A stretch of 10,698 nt of DNA from Rubritepida sp. (lineage in GTDB: Bacteria; Pseudomonadota; Alphaproteobacteria; Acetobacterales; Acetobacteraceae). The first letter of the stretch is position 1; each line of letters begins with the position of its first letter. Shown here in pieces: positions 1 to 6,460 of this stretch. Under the pieces are notes generated by a model. It was not told the DNA's origin. It saw only the letters and a list, made by a program, of their open reading frames with translations, and searched no databases. A program made the translations under genes and the position numbers. The stretch is taken from contig JACMRO010000193.1 of the NCBI GenBank assembly GCA_014376425.1, positions 1 to 10,698 on the forward strand, written 5' to 3'.

Positions 1-483
1 GCGCCCCTGGCCGCCGTGATCGATCCACCACTGGCGCAACTGGCCCGCTGGCAGGCCACGCCGTCGCTGGCGGGCGAACAGCCCGTCATCCAGCCCTGCC
101 CCGAGGGCCACCGCGCCTGCCCGCAATTGCAGGCCCGACGCGCCGAAGGGTGCATGGCGCGCGCCATGGCCGCCCGCGCGCCCGCCGCCGCCTGCCCGGG
201 CAGCGCTGCGCTGGGCGATCTGGAATGCGCGGCGGTCGCCTATGCCGCCGCCCGCCGCGTGGATGCCAGCCCGGCGCTGGCGGCGGGCCAGGCGCAGGCG
301 CTGATCTGCGCCGGGCACCTGTCGGCCAACCGCGACCACGGCCTAAGGGCACTGGAAGCCGCCGCCGCCGCGCCGCCGGACCGCGCGCCTCTGCTGCGGG
401 CCCGCGCCCAGGCAGTGATCGACCTGCCGACCGCCCAGGGCGTCCCCACTTCCCGCAACCGAAACGAAGGCGCCCGCCCATGA
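1..483 (+). CDS. Unrecognised Cys/Ala-rich protein, 3' part of gene
   Basis: The reading frame is open from the first base and ends at TGA 481-483, so the true start probably lies outside the window; a GTG at 16 is only the first in-window start. About 160 residues are visible, rich in Ala, Arg and Pro, with six cysteines spread through the first two thirds. The middle looks helical (runs such as LGDLECAAVAYAAARR), which could fit a small helical-repeat or disulfide-stabilised exported domain, but I recognise no family. The stop overlaps the ATG of the following lytic transglycosylase gene (ATGA at 480-483), so the two are probably translated together and may share a cell-envelope role. That functional link is inferred from the coupling only. 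The reality of the frame is supported by the coupling and by the absence of a better frame here. Confidence 0.5.
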   Translation, partial: APLAAVIDPPLAQLARWQATPSLAGEQPVIQPCPEGHRACPQLQARRAEGCMARAMAARAPAAACPGSAALGDLECAAVAYAAARRVDASPALAAGQAQALICAGHLSANRDHGLRALEAAAAAPPDRAPLLRARAQAVIDLPTAQGVPTSRNRNEGARP

Positions 484-1388
484 TCCCGCTCGACCGCGCG
501 CTGACCTTTCCCTTCCCGCTGCTGACCGGCGCCGATGTGCGCCAGGCGCAACAGGCCTTGCGGCGCGCCGGCGCCACGCTCGCCGCCGACGGCGTGTTCG
601 GGCCGGACACCAGCGACGCGGTGCTGACGTTCCAGCGCGCCCGCGGTCTGCGCGCCGATGCGATCATCGGCCCCGCCACCTGGGCGCGGCTGATGCGCGA
701 CGCCCCGCCAGCCGCCACCCAACCCGGCTGGCGGGCGATGCTGGCGCCCCACCTGCCGCGGCTGACCGTGCCACATGGCAGTGGCGCCCGGCGCTGGGTG
801 CTGACGGCCCAGGGCGTGGTGTTGGACGGCGCCGTCCAACGCGCCGGTGCACCCACCGCGGCCCGTGCCTGGGCCGTCCATGGCACAGCGATGCAGCGCG
901 CGGCGCAGGCGCAATCCGTGCCGGTGGAGCTGCTGCTGGCCTGCGCCTGCACCGAAAGCGGCGGCCGCGCCTCGGCCGTGCGCGAGGAGCCGGGTTATCT
1001 CGACGACGAGACGACCCCGCAACGCGTCTCGCCCGGGCTGATGCAGACGTTGATTTCGACGGCGCGCGAGGCGCTGGCCGACCCCCGGATCGACCGCGCC
1101 CTGCTGCTCGACCCCCAGACATCGCTGGCGGCGGGCGGCGCCTACATCCGCCGGCAGGCGCTGGGTGGACGGCCGACCGGGTTCGACCCGCCACTGGTCG
1201 CCATCGCCTATAATGCCGGAAGCCTTCGCGCCGCTGCCAATCCCTGGGGCCTCGTGCAGACCAGGCGCGGCGATGGCTGGCACGCCGATGCCTTCTGCCG
1301 CTTCTTCAACGACGCTTTCGCACTGTTCGAAGCGGTGCCGCCGGAGCCCGCGACCCCGTCGCTGTTTCTACTCTTGCGCGGCCAGTAG
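480..1388 (+). CDS. Peptidoglycan-binding / lytic transglycosylase (SLT-like) protein
   Basis: A 302-residue protein predicted to bind and cleave peptidoglycan. Residues about 14-74 form a PG_binding_1 domain (VRQAQQALRRAG, DGVFGPDTSDAVLTFQRARG, IIGPATWARL). Residues about 135-285 look like an SLT/lysozyme-fold domain: the likely catalytic Glu159 lies in CTESGG, followed by SPGLMQT (185-190) and AIAYNAG (241-247), the usual order of family 1 transglycosylase motifs. The ATG at 480 is chosen because it overlaps the upstream stop (ATGA) and immediately precedes the domain; longer in-frame extensions back to 150 would overlap the upstream gene. No signal peptide or transmembrane segment is visible, so it either leaves the cytoplasm by another route or acts like a phage-type endolysin. 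Its 3' end overlaps the convergent hyfI end by 21 bp (1368-1388). Family assignment is firm; substrate details and export are not. Confidence 0.82.
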   Translation: MIPLDRALTFPFPLLTGADVRQAQQALRRAGATLAADGVFGPDTSDAVLTFQRARGLRADAIIGPATWARLMRDAPPAATQPGWRAMLAPHLPRLTVPHGSGARRWVLTAQGVVLDGAVQRAGAPTAARAWAVHGTAMQRAAQAQSVPVELLLACACTESGGRASAVREEPGYLDDETTPQRVSPGLMQTLISTAREALADPRIDRALLLDPQTSLAAGGAYIRRQALGGRPTGFDPPLVAIAYNAGSLRAAANPWGLVQTRRGDGWHADAFCRFFNDAFALFEAVPPEPATPSLFLLLRGQ

Positions 1389-1886
1389 GGTCAGCAGCCC
1401 GCCCAGGATGCGCGTGGGCGTGGGTGGGCAGCCGGGCACCACCAGGTCGGGGCGAAGTATCGCCTCGATCTCGCTCTCGACGGCGTAGCTGCCCTTGAAC
1501 ACCCCGCCATCCACCGCGCAATCGCCCACCGCCACGACGAAGCACGGCTCGGGGGTGGCGGCGCGGGTGCGCGCCAGGGCCTGCCGCATGTTGCGGGTCA
1601 GGGGGCCAGTGACCAGCAGCACATCGGCATGGCGCGGGCTGGCCACGAAGCGCAGGCCGAAACGTTCCAGGTCGTGCACCACGTTCTGGGTGGCGCTGAT
1701 CTCCAGCTCGCAGCCATTGCAACTGCCGGCATCGACCTGGCGGATGGCGAGCGACCGGCCCAGCCGGCGCCTGGCCGTGGCGTCGAGCCGCGCGGCCAGC
1801 TCGGCCACCTCGGCCGGGTCGATCGGAGGCGGCGGCTCGCTCAGCGGGCGGGCGAGCAGGTTCTTCGCCAGGCGGGGCCACAGCAT
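1368..1886 (-). CDS. hyfI: HyfI/NuoB-like [4Fe-4S] subunit of hydrogenase-related complex
   Basis: A 172-residue small subunit of the NuoB/HycG/HyfI family, which carries the [4Fe-4S] cluster closest to the active site at the base of the peripheral arm. The four expected ligands are present: Cys56 and Cys59 in SCNGCELE, Cys123 in VGDCAVDGG and Cys153 in VPGCPPTP. The C-x-x-C spacing is hydrogenase-like; complex I NuoB has adjacent cysteines. It is shorter than E. coli HyfI (about 250 residues). The ATG at 1886 overlaps the hyfG stop as ATGA; frames extending further upstream would lie inside hyfG. It is the last gene of the operon and converges on the lytic transglycosylase gene, with no terminator between them. 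Since its partner HyfG lacks nickel ligands, this cluster probably serves a non-hydrogenase site (inference). Confidence 0.88.
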   Translation of the reverse strand: MLWPRLAKNLLARPLSEPPPPIDPAEVAELAARLDATARRRLGRSLAIRQVDAGSCNGCELEISATQNVVHDLERFGLRFVASPRHADVLLVTGPLTRNMRQALARTRAATPEPCFVVAVGDCAVDGGVFKGSYAVESEIEAILRPDLVVPGCPPTPTRILGGLLTLLAAQE

Positions 1887-3280
1887 CACAGATCCACCCC
1901 TGAATAGCTGGCATTGATGCTTTTGTTGATCAGCGGGAAGTCGGCCACGATGTTGCCTTGCACCGCGGCCTCCAGCAGCGGCCAGTGCAGCCAGGAGGGG
2001 TCGCGCTGGAACGCGCCCTGGATCAGCCCGCCATCGTCGAGCCGCAGCCAGCAGAAACACTCGCCGCGAAAGCCCTCGACCATCGCCACACCCTCGCCCG
2101 GACCGTGCGGCAACGCGGTGCTGAGCGGGCCGTCGGGCAGGCCCGCCAGGATCAGGCGCAGCATGCGCAGGCTGTCGCGCAGTTCGGCGATGCGGAGTTC
2201 GAGGCGTGCCGCGACATCGCCCGCCTCCCGCGTCACCGGCGCGAAATCCAGCTCGTCATAGGGCGCGAGCAGCGTCCGCGCGTCGAAGGCGCGGCCCGAG
2301 GCGCGGCCGACCACGCCGCCGGCATGCAACAGCGTGGCCAGTGCCGGGGTGACGATGCCGGTGCCGAGCAGCCGGTCCTGCAAGGTCACGTGGCTGGCGG
2401 TGATCCGCTCCAGCGCCGGCAGTTCGGCCGCGATGCGATCCAGTGCCGCGACCAGGCCGCCGATGGCCTCGATGTCGGCCGCCACTCCGCCGGGCAGAAT
2501 GCGGTCCATCATCAGCCGGTGGCCGAAGGGGGCGGGGCCGGCGCGCAGCAGGATCTCGCGCAGCAGGCCGGTGCGGGCATGTATGGCCGGGGAGGCGGCG
2601 TCGTTGCAGATCGCGCCCCAATCGTTCAGGTGGTTTGCCACCCGTTCCAGCTCGCCCATCGCGGCCCGCAGCGCGAGGGCACGCGGCGGGGCTACGATGC
2701 CCGCGGCATTCTCGGCAGCCAGCGCGAATGCCCAGGAATGCGCCACGGTCGAATCGCCCGACAGCCGCGCCGGAAACCGCGCCGCCGCGCGCGGCGACTT
2801 GCCGAGCATGAGCGCCAGCGTGCCCTTGTGCGCATAGCCCAGCAGCACCTCCAGCCGCACCACCGTCTCGCCCACCACGTGGAAGCGGAAATGCCCGGGC
2901 TCGATGATGCCGGCATGGACGGGGCCGACCGCAATCTGGTGCACGCCCTCGCCGGCGGCGCCCAGGAAGTCGGGCTGCGCGGGGATGGCGCCGTGACGTA
3001 CCGGCCGGCCGGACATCGGGTTGAGGATGGGCCAATTGCCATGGTCCAGCCAGGGGCGGCCATCGGCGCCGCCCGCGGCCTCCAGCCCCCACAGGTCGTG
3101 GATTGCGCGCTCGAACCAGGCGGCGGCGGGGTATTTGTCCGACAGGGTGGGGAAGCGGTTGTCGGGCGCGGGGGTGCGGGCCAGCGCCACGGCGGCGCCA
3201 TCCCAGAAGGCGGCGTGGGCCTGGCCGGGCTCCGCCCACATCGCCAGCAGCGGCAGGTCGTGGTCGCGCCAGCCGGTCAT
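1886..3280 (-). CDS. hyfG: HyfG/HycE-like large subunit lacking all Ni-Fe ligands (Ehr type)
   Basis: A 464-residue fused NuoC/NuoD-like subunit. A reduced NuoC-like part covers about residues 40-65 (FPTLSDKYPAAAWFERAIHDLWG). The NuoD/large-subunit part begins near 110 with GEGVHQIAVGPVHAGIIEPGHFRF, very similar to the HycE/HyfG signature, then LLGYAHKG. Where real [NiFe] enzymes have the first C-x-x-C, this protein has LSGDSTVAHSWAFA (173-186). Where they have DPCxxC near the C terminus it has INASYSGVDL (455-464). The only cysteines are 225, 408 and 410, none at ligand positions. The protein ends four residues after the second motif, so there is no cleavable maturation tail. It is shorter than E. 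coli HyfG (about 555). ATG at 3280 overlaps the hyfF stop (ATGA). It cannot bind a normal NiFe centre; it matches the published description of Ehr complexes. Confidence 0.9.
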   Translation of the reverse strand: MTGWRDHDLPLLAMWAEPGQAHAAFWDGAAVALARTPAPDNRFPTLSDKYPAAAWFERAIHDLWGLEAAGGADGRPWLDHGNWPILNPMSGRPVRHGAIPAQPDFLGAAGEGVHQIAVGPVHAGIIEPGHFRFHVVGETVVRLEVLLGYAHKGTLALMLGKSPRAAARFPARLSGDSTVAHSWAFALAAENAAGIVAPPRALALRAAMGELERVANHLNDWGAICNDAASPAIHARTGLLREILLRAGPAPFGHRLMMDRILPGGVAADIEAIGGLVAALDRIAAELPALERITASHVTLQDRLLGTGIVTPALATLLHAGGVVGRASGRAFDARTLLAPYDELDFAPVTREAGDVAARLELRIAELRDSLRMLRLILAGLPDGPLSTALPHGPGEGVAMVEGFRGECFCWLRLDDGGLIQGAFQRDPSWLHWPLLEAAVQGNIVADFPLINKSINASYSGVDL

Positions 3281-4638
3281 CGGGGGATCTCCGCCGCGGC
3301 GCGCAGCATGGCGACAAGGGGCGCCGGCATGGCCAGGGTGCCGGCCAGCGCGATGATCAGCAGCGCCCATAGCGGGGCCAGCACCAGTAGGCCTGGCGGC
3401 GGCCCGGCATCGGGCGTGGCCGGCCCCAGGCATAGGCGCTGGGTGGCGCGGACCAGCGCCGCCGCCCCCACCAGCAGCCCCACCAGCAATGGCGCCAGCA
3501 GCCAGGGCGCCAGCCGGCCGGCGCTGGTCAGCAGCAGGAATTCGCTGGCGGACAGCATGAAGGGCGGCAGCCCCGCCGCCCCCAGCGCCGCCAGCCCCAA
3601 ACCCCAGCCCAGCGCCGGGTGGGACGCGATCAGCCCGCCGATATCGGCCACGCGCTGCGAGCCCTTGAGCGTGATCGCCGCGCCCAGGCCGATGAACAGC
3701 GCGCTCTTGATCAGCGCATGGCCCAGCAGGTGCAGCAGCCCGGCGAGGTTACCGGCCGGCCCGCCCAGGCCGAAGGCGATGGCGGCGATGCCCATGTGCT
3801 TGATCGACGACCAGGCGAAGAGCCTGCGCGCATCCCGCCGCCGCCACAGGCTGAAGGCGGCCAGCAGCAGCGTGGCCACCCCCAGAACCAGCAGGAAGGT
3901 GCCCGGCGCGATCACGCCCGGATGCCCGCCCACCACCGCCTTGGCGCGCAGCACGGCGTGCATCGCGGTGGTCAGCAACAGGCCAGACAGCATGGCGGTG
4001 ATCGGCAGCGGTCCTTCGGCATGCGCGTCGGGCAGCCAGTGATGCAGCGGCACCAGCCCGGCCTTGGTGCCGTAGCCGACCAGCAGCAGGATGAAGGCCA
4101 GGTTGAGCAGCCCGGCATCGGCGCTGGCGGCGCTGGCCCGCAGGGCGGCGAAGGACAGCCCGGCATCGGGCAGCGCCATCTGCAGGACCACGGTGCCGAA
4201 CAGCGCGAGCGCGATGCCCACGCCGCACAGGATGAAGAACTTCCACGCCGCCTCCAGCGCCGCAGCACCCCGCTGGCTGGCGACCATGGTGACGGAGGCG
4301 AGCGTCGCCGCCTCGATGGCGACCCACATCAGCCCCAGATTATCGGCCAGCAGGGCGAGCAGGTTGGCGGCGCAGAACAGCTGGAAGGCTGCATGGTATT
4401 GCCGCGTCTTCTCCTGCGGCGCGGCGGCGGAGTAGATGGCCGTGGCAAGGCCGACCACGCCGGCCACCAGCACCAGCGGTGTGTTCAGCGGGTCGAGCCG
4501 CAGCCAGCCGTCATTTGCCATCGGCCAGGCCAGCGCGGCCAGGGTGGCGGCGGAGACGGCGATGTTCAGTGCCGGCGCAAAGCGCGGCAGCAGCGGCAGC
4601 AGGGCCGCGCCGAATGCGGCGATCAGCACGGGCCACAT
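3277..4638 (-). CDS. hyfF: HyfF-like antiporter-type membrane subunit
   Basis: A 453-residue, strongly hydrophobic subunit of the NuoL/M/N, MrpA/D and HyfF family, which forms half-channels for proton or sodium transfer in the membrane arm. The key charged residues of this fold are visible: Glu109 in MWVAIEAATLAS, Lys192 in YGTKAGLVPLHHWLPDAHAEG with its following histidines, Lys280-His281 in SSIKHMG, and Lys311 in LGHALIKSALF. It is somewhat shorter than E. coli HyfF (about 526), mostly at the C-terminal end. The start chosen is the ATG at 4638, which begins MWPVLIAAFG and overlaps by TGATG the stop of a 33-codon mini-ORF. A longer in-frame start at 4794 would read through the repeat array and overlap hyfE, and adds only low-complexity Gly/Pro sequence. 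It is coupled to hyfG by ATGA. Confidence 0.88.
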   Translation of the reverse strand: MWPVLIAAFGAALLPLLPRFAPALNIAVSAATLAALAWPMANDGWLRLDPLNTPLVLVAGVVGLATAIYSAAAPQEKTRQYHAAFQLFCAANLLALLADNLGLMWVAIEAATLASVTMVASQRGAAALEAAWKFFILCGVGIALALFGTVVLQMALPDAGLSFAALRASAASADAGLLNLAFILLLVGYGTKAGLVPLHHWLPDAHAEGPLPITAMLSGLLLTTAMHAVLRAKAVVGGHPGVIAPGTFLLVLGVATLLLAAFSLWRRRDARRLFAWSSIKHMGIAAIAFGLGGPAGNLAGLLHLLGHALIKSALFIGLGAAITLKGSQRVADIGGLIASHPALGWGLGLAALGAAGLPPFMLSASEFLLLTSAGRLAPWLLAPLLVGLLVGAAALVRATQRLCLGPATPDAGPPPGLLVLAPLWALLIIALAGTLAMPAPLVAMLRAAAEIPR

Positions 4639-4756
4639 CAGCGCCGGTCCCCGGCGGGCCACATCAGCGCCGGGCCCCGGCGGGCTACCAGCTCTGATTC
4701 TCGGCGGACCACCAGCGCCAGTCCACGGCGGGGCCACATCAGCGCCGGTCCCCGCG
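4631..4756. repeat. Degenerate tandem array of five ~25-bp units at the hyfE/hyfF junction
   Basis: Five head-to-tail units lie at 4631-4656, 4657-4682, 4683-4706, 4707-4730 and 4731-4756 (26, 26, 24, 24, 26 bp). The first two differ at a single base. The first and last share more than 20 identical bases; the two middle ones are diverged. On the minus strand the conserved core is GCGCTGATGTGGCC, so units 1, 2 and 5 each contain the TGATG stop-start pentamer. The array is entirely between the end of hyfE and the first codons of hyfF. There are no spacers, so it is not a CRISPR. Confidence 0.85.
4638..4739 (-). CDS. 33-codon relay mini-ORF between hyfE and hyfF
   Basis: This short ORF fills the gap between hyfE and hyfF exactly. 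Its ATG (4739-4737) overlaps the hyfE stop as TGATG, and its own TGA (4640-4638) overlaps the hyfF ATG as TGATG. It begins MWP, as hyfF does, and ends GDRR, as hyfE does, because it is built from tandem ~25-bp repeats containing that stop-start site. The peptide is arginine-rich (RRGLALVVRRESELVARRG) with no recognisable domain. I infer that it keeps ribosomes moving from hyfE to hyfF rather than making a functional product, but a stable peptide cannot be excluded. No separate ribosome binding site is obvious. Confidence 0.4.
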   Translation of the reverse strand: MWPRRGLALVVRRESELVARRGPALMWPAGDRR

Positions 4757-5395
4757 ATGGGCGTCGAGCACATGGGTGTCGAGCGAGGCGACATGCTGCC
4801 GCATCCGCAGGCCGAACAGCCCGGCCAGCGCGGCCACCACCAGCACCAGCCCGGCGGCGGAAAGCTCCACCACCAGCGGCATTCCGGCGGCCCCCACGGC
4901 GGCCAGCATCAGCGCGTTCTCCATGCTCAGCAGCCCCGCCGCCTGGGCCAGTGCGTGCCGGCGCGTGCACATCATCAGCAGCCCGAGCAGCAGGATGGAT
5001 AGCGCGATGGCCAGATCCTCCCGCGTCAGCAGGCGGCTGCCGGTGGAGACCGGCAGCGCCACCAGGATGGCCAGCGCCACCAGCGCCCCACCGGCCAGCA
5101 GCGCCGGCATCGGCTGCATCGCCGGATGCGTTTCATCACCGATGCGCCGCACCGCCACGCGCAGCGCCCAGGGGATGGCCACGCCCTTGGCCAGCAGCGC
5201 GATGCCCGCGGAAACATAGAGATGGGATGAGCCCTGAACCCACCCCTGCCAGGCCGCGGCCGCGGCCAGCAGCAGCCCCTGCGTCGCCAGCAGCGCCACC
5301 ACGCCCGCCAGCCGCCGTTGCGACAGCAGCAGGAAGGAGCAAAGCAGCATCGCGCCCCCCAGCACATGGGCCACGTCGTAAGCAGCGCCACCCAT
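4739..5395 (-). CDS. hyfE: HyfE-like (NuoK-related) membrane subunit
   Basis: A 218-residue hydrophobic protein, almost the length of E. coli HyfE (about 216) and like mycobacterial HycP. It is expected to sit in the membrane arm beside the antiporter-like subunits and carry buried charged residues for ion transfer. Candidates visible are Lys70 (ALLAKGVAIPWAL) and Glu159 (GLLSMENALML); the latter resembles the MEN motif of NuoK. About six membrane segments can be drawn. ATG at 5395 overlaps the hyfC stop by TGATG, which decides the start over the longer frame that extends into hyfC. The C terminus (LDAHRGDRR) is polar, and the last codons belong to the first unit of the ~25-bp repeat array. 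Assignment rests on length, motifs and position in a recognisable hyf order. Confidence 0.85.
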   Translation of the reverse strand: MGGAAYDVAHVLGGAMLLCSFLLLSQRRLAGVVALLATQGLLLAAAAAWQGWVQGSSHLYVSAGIALLAKGVAIPWALRVAVRRIGDETHPAMQPMPALLAGGALVALAILVALPVSTGSRLLTREDLAIALSILLLGLLMMCTRRHALAQAAGLLSMENALMLAAVGAAGMPLVVELSAAGLVLVVAALAGLFGLRMRQHVASLDTHVLDAHRGDRR

Positions 5396-6357
5396 CAGGC
5401 CAGCCCCGTAGAGACGAACAGCAGCGCCACCGCCAGCGCCGCCAGCAAAAGCGCCGCCCCCAGGAATTCGGGCACCCGGAACACCCGCAGCTTGGCGACC
5501 GCGCTCTCGAACACAGCCAGGGCGAAGGCCAGGGCGCCGAGTTTGGCCAGCCATGTGGCCAGGCCCCACAGCCAGGCGACCGGCCCGCCATCCGCCGGCG
5601 CCACGCCCCATGGCAGGAACAGCGCCGACAGCAGCGCCAGCCACACCAGCAGTTGCAGCGCCGCCGCCATCTCCCACAGCGCCAGGTGCCGGCCACTGGC
5701 TTCCAGCAGCATCGCCTCATGCACCATGGTGAGTTCCAGGTGGGTGGCAGGGTTGTCCGCCGGCATGCGGCCGTTCTCGACCAGGGCGACGGCCACCAGC
5801 GCCACGGCGGCGAGCGCCAGCGATACCCGCAACCCCACCCCGCCATCGCGAAGGCTGACCAGCATGACGTCCAGGTTGGTGGTGCCCGCGATCATCGCCA
5901 GCACCAGGATGCACAGCAGCAGCACGGGCTCGGCGAAGGCTGCGAAGCTGAGCGCCCGCGCCGCACCCATGCCGCCGAAGGCAGTGCCGGCATCCATTCC
6001 GGCCAGCGCGAGGGCGACCCGGGCGGTGGCGAGCAGCCCGGCCAGTAGCAACAGGTCGGCCAACGGCGCCAGGCTCATGCCATGCGCGAAGCCCGGCACC
6101 AGGGCGGCGGCGAGCAGCGACGCCGCGCAGGCCAGGTGCGGCGCGGTGGTGGTGATCGCGGTGGCGCCTGCGGCCACCACCGGCCGCTTGCGCAACAGCT
6201 TGCGGATGTCGCGCCAGGGCTGGGTGATGGGTGGCCCGCGCCGGCCCATCAGCCGCGCCTTCACCAGCCGCACGAACCCCACTAGTAGCGGCGCCAGCAC
6301 GACCACGAGGGCGACATGCAGCAGCTGCGCCAGGAAGCCGGCCAGGGCTGAAATCAT
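5395..6357 (-). CDS. hyfC: HyfC/NuoH-like membrane anchor subunit
   Basis: A 320-residue protein of the NuoH/HycD/HyfC family, which links the peripheral arm to the ion-pumping arm and, in complex I, forms the quinone chamber. Visible family motifs are the cytoplasmic loop GRRGPPITQPWRDIRKLLRK (39-58), Glu143 in FAEPVLL, and VENGRMPADNPATHLELT (193-210) followed by MVHEAMLLEASG. Length matches E. coli HyfC (a little over 310). About eight membrane segments are evident. ATG at 6357 starts MISALAGFLAQLLHVALVV; a copy of these first codons lies just upstream in the 80-bp duplication, out of frame. The start overlaps the stop of the 27-codon mini-ORF (ATGA). Whether a quinone binds here cannot be told from sequence alone. 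Confidence 0.9.
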   Translation of the reverse strand: MISALAGFLAQLLHVALVVVLAPLLVGFVRLVKARLMGRRGPPITQPWRDIRKLLRKRPVVAAGATAITTTAPHLACAASLLAAALVPGFAHGMSLAPLADLLLLAGLLATARVALALAGMDAGTAFGGMGAARALSFAAFAEPVLLLCILVLAMIAGTTNLDVMLVSLRDGGVGLRVSLALAAVALVAVALVENGRMPADNPATHLELTMVHEAMLLEASGRHLALWEMAAALQLLVWLALLSALFLPWGVAPADGGPVAWLWGLATWLAKLGALAFALAVFESAVAKLRVFRVPEFLGAALLLAALAVALLFVSTGLA

Positions 6358-6460
6358 GGCCGCTCCAGCCCCGCCGGCGCAACCACAAGGGCGACGTGCA
6401 GCCGCTGCGCCAGGAAGTCGGCCAGGGTCGCGATCATGGCCGCTCCAGCCCCGCCAGCAC
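6291..6460. repeat. Imperfect 80-bp tandem duplication across the hyfB/hyfC junction
   Basis: With an offset of exactly 80 bp, positions 6291-6380 align to 6371-6460 with about 76 of 90 bases identical by hand count. Similarity drops off outside these limits. Each copy contains the last codons of hyfB, the ATGA junction and about the first 20 codons of hyfC. The level of divergence shows that the duplication is not recent and is not an assembly stutter. Confidence 0.88.
6354..6437 (-). CDS. 27-codon relay mini-ORF between hyfB and hyfC (duplicated hyfC 5' end)
   Basis: The ATG at 6437 overlaps the hyfB stop as ATGA, and the TGA at 6356-6354 overlaps the hyfC ATG as ATGA, so the ORF exactly bridges the two genes. 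Its first 19 residues, MIATLADFLAQRLHVALVV, match the hyfC start at 15 of 19 positions; its last residues, AGLERP, are those of the hyfB C terminus. It arises from an 80-bp tandem duplication. Relative to hyfC it carries four amino-acid changes and four synonymous ones and no stop. Before the duplication the hyfC ATG presumably overlapped the hyfB stop directly. I infer a role in coupling; the hydrophobic peptide might also insert in the membrane. Confidence 0.45.
   Translation of the reverse strand: MIATLADFLAQRLHVALVVAPAGLERP

Noticed and set aside
4631..4756. CRISPR-like short repeats.
   Set aside because: Units are directly adjacent with no spacers and are partly coding; this is a tandem repeat at a gene junction.
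6291..6460. Assembly error as the source of the 80-bp duplication.
   Set aside because: The copies differ at about 14 of 90 aligned bases, too many for a sequencing or assembly stutter.
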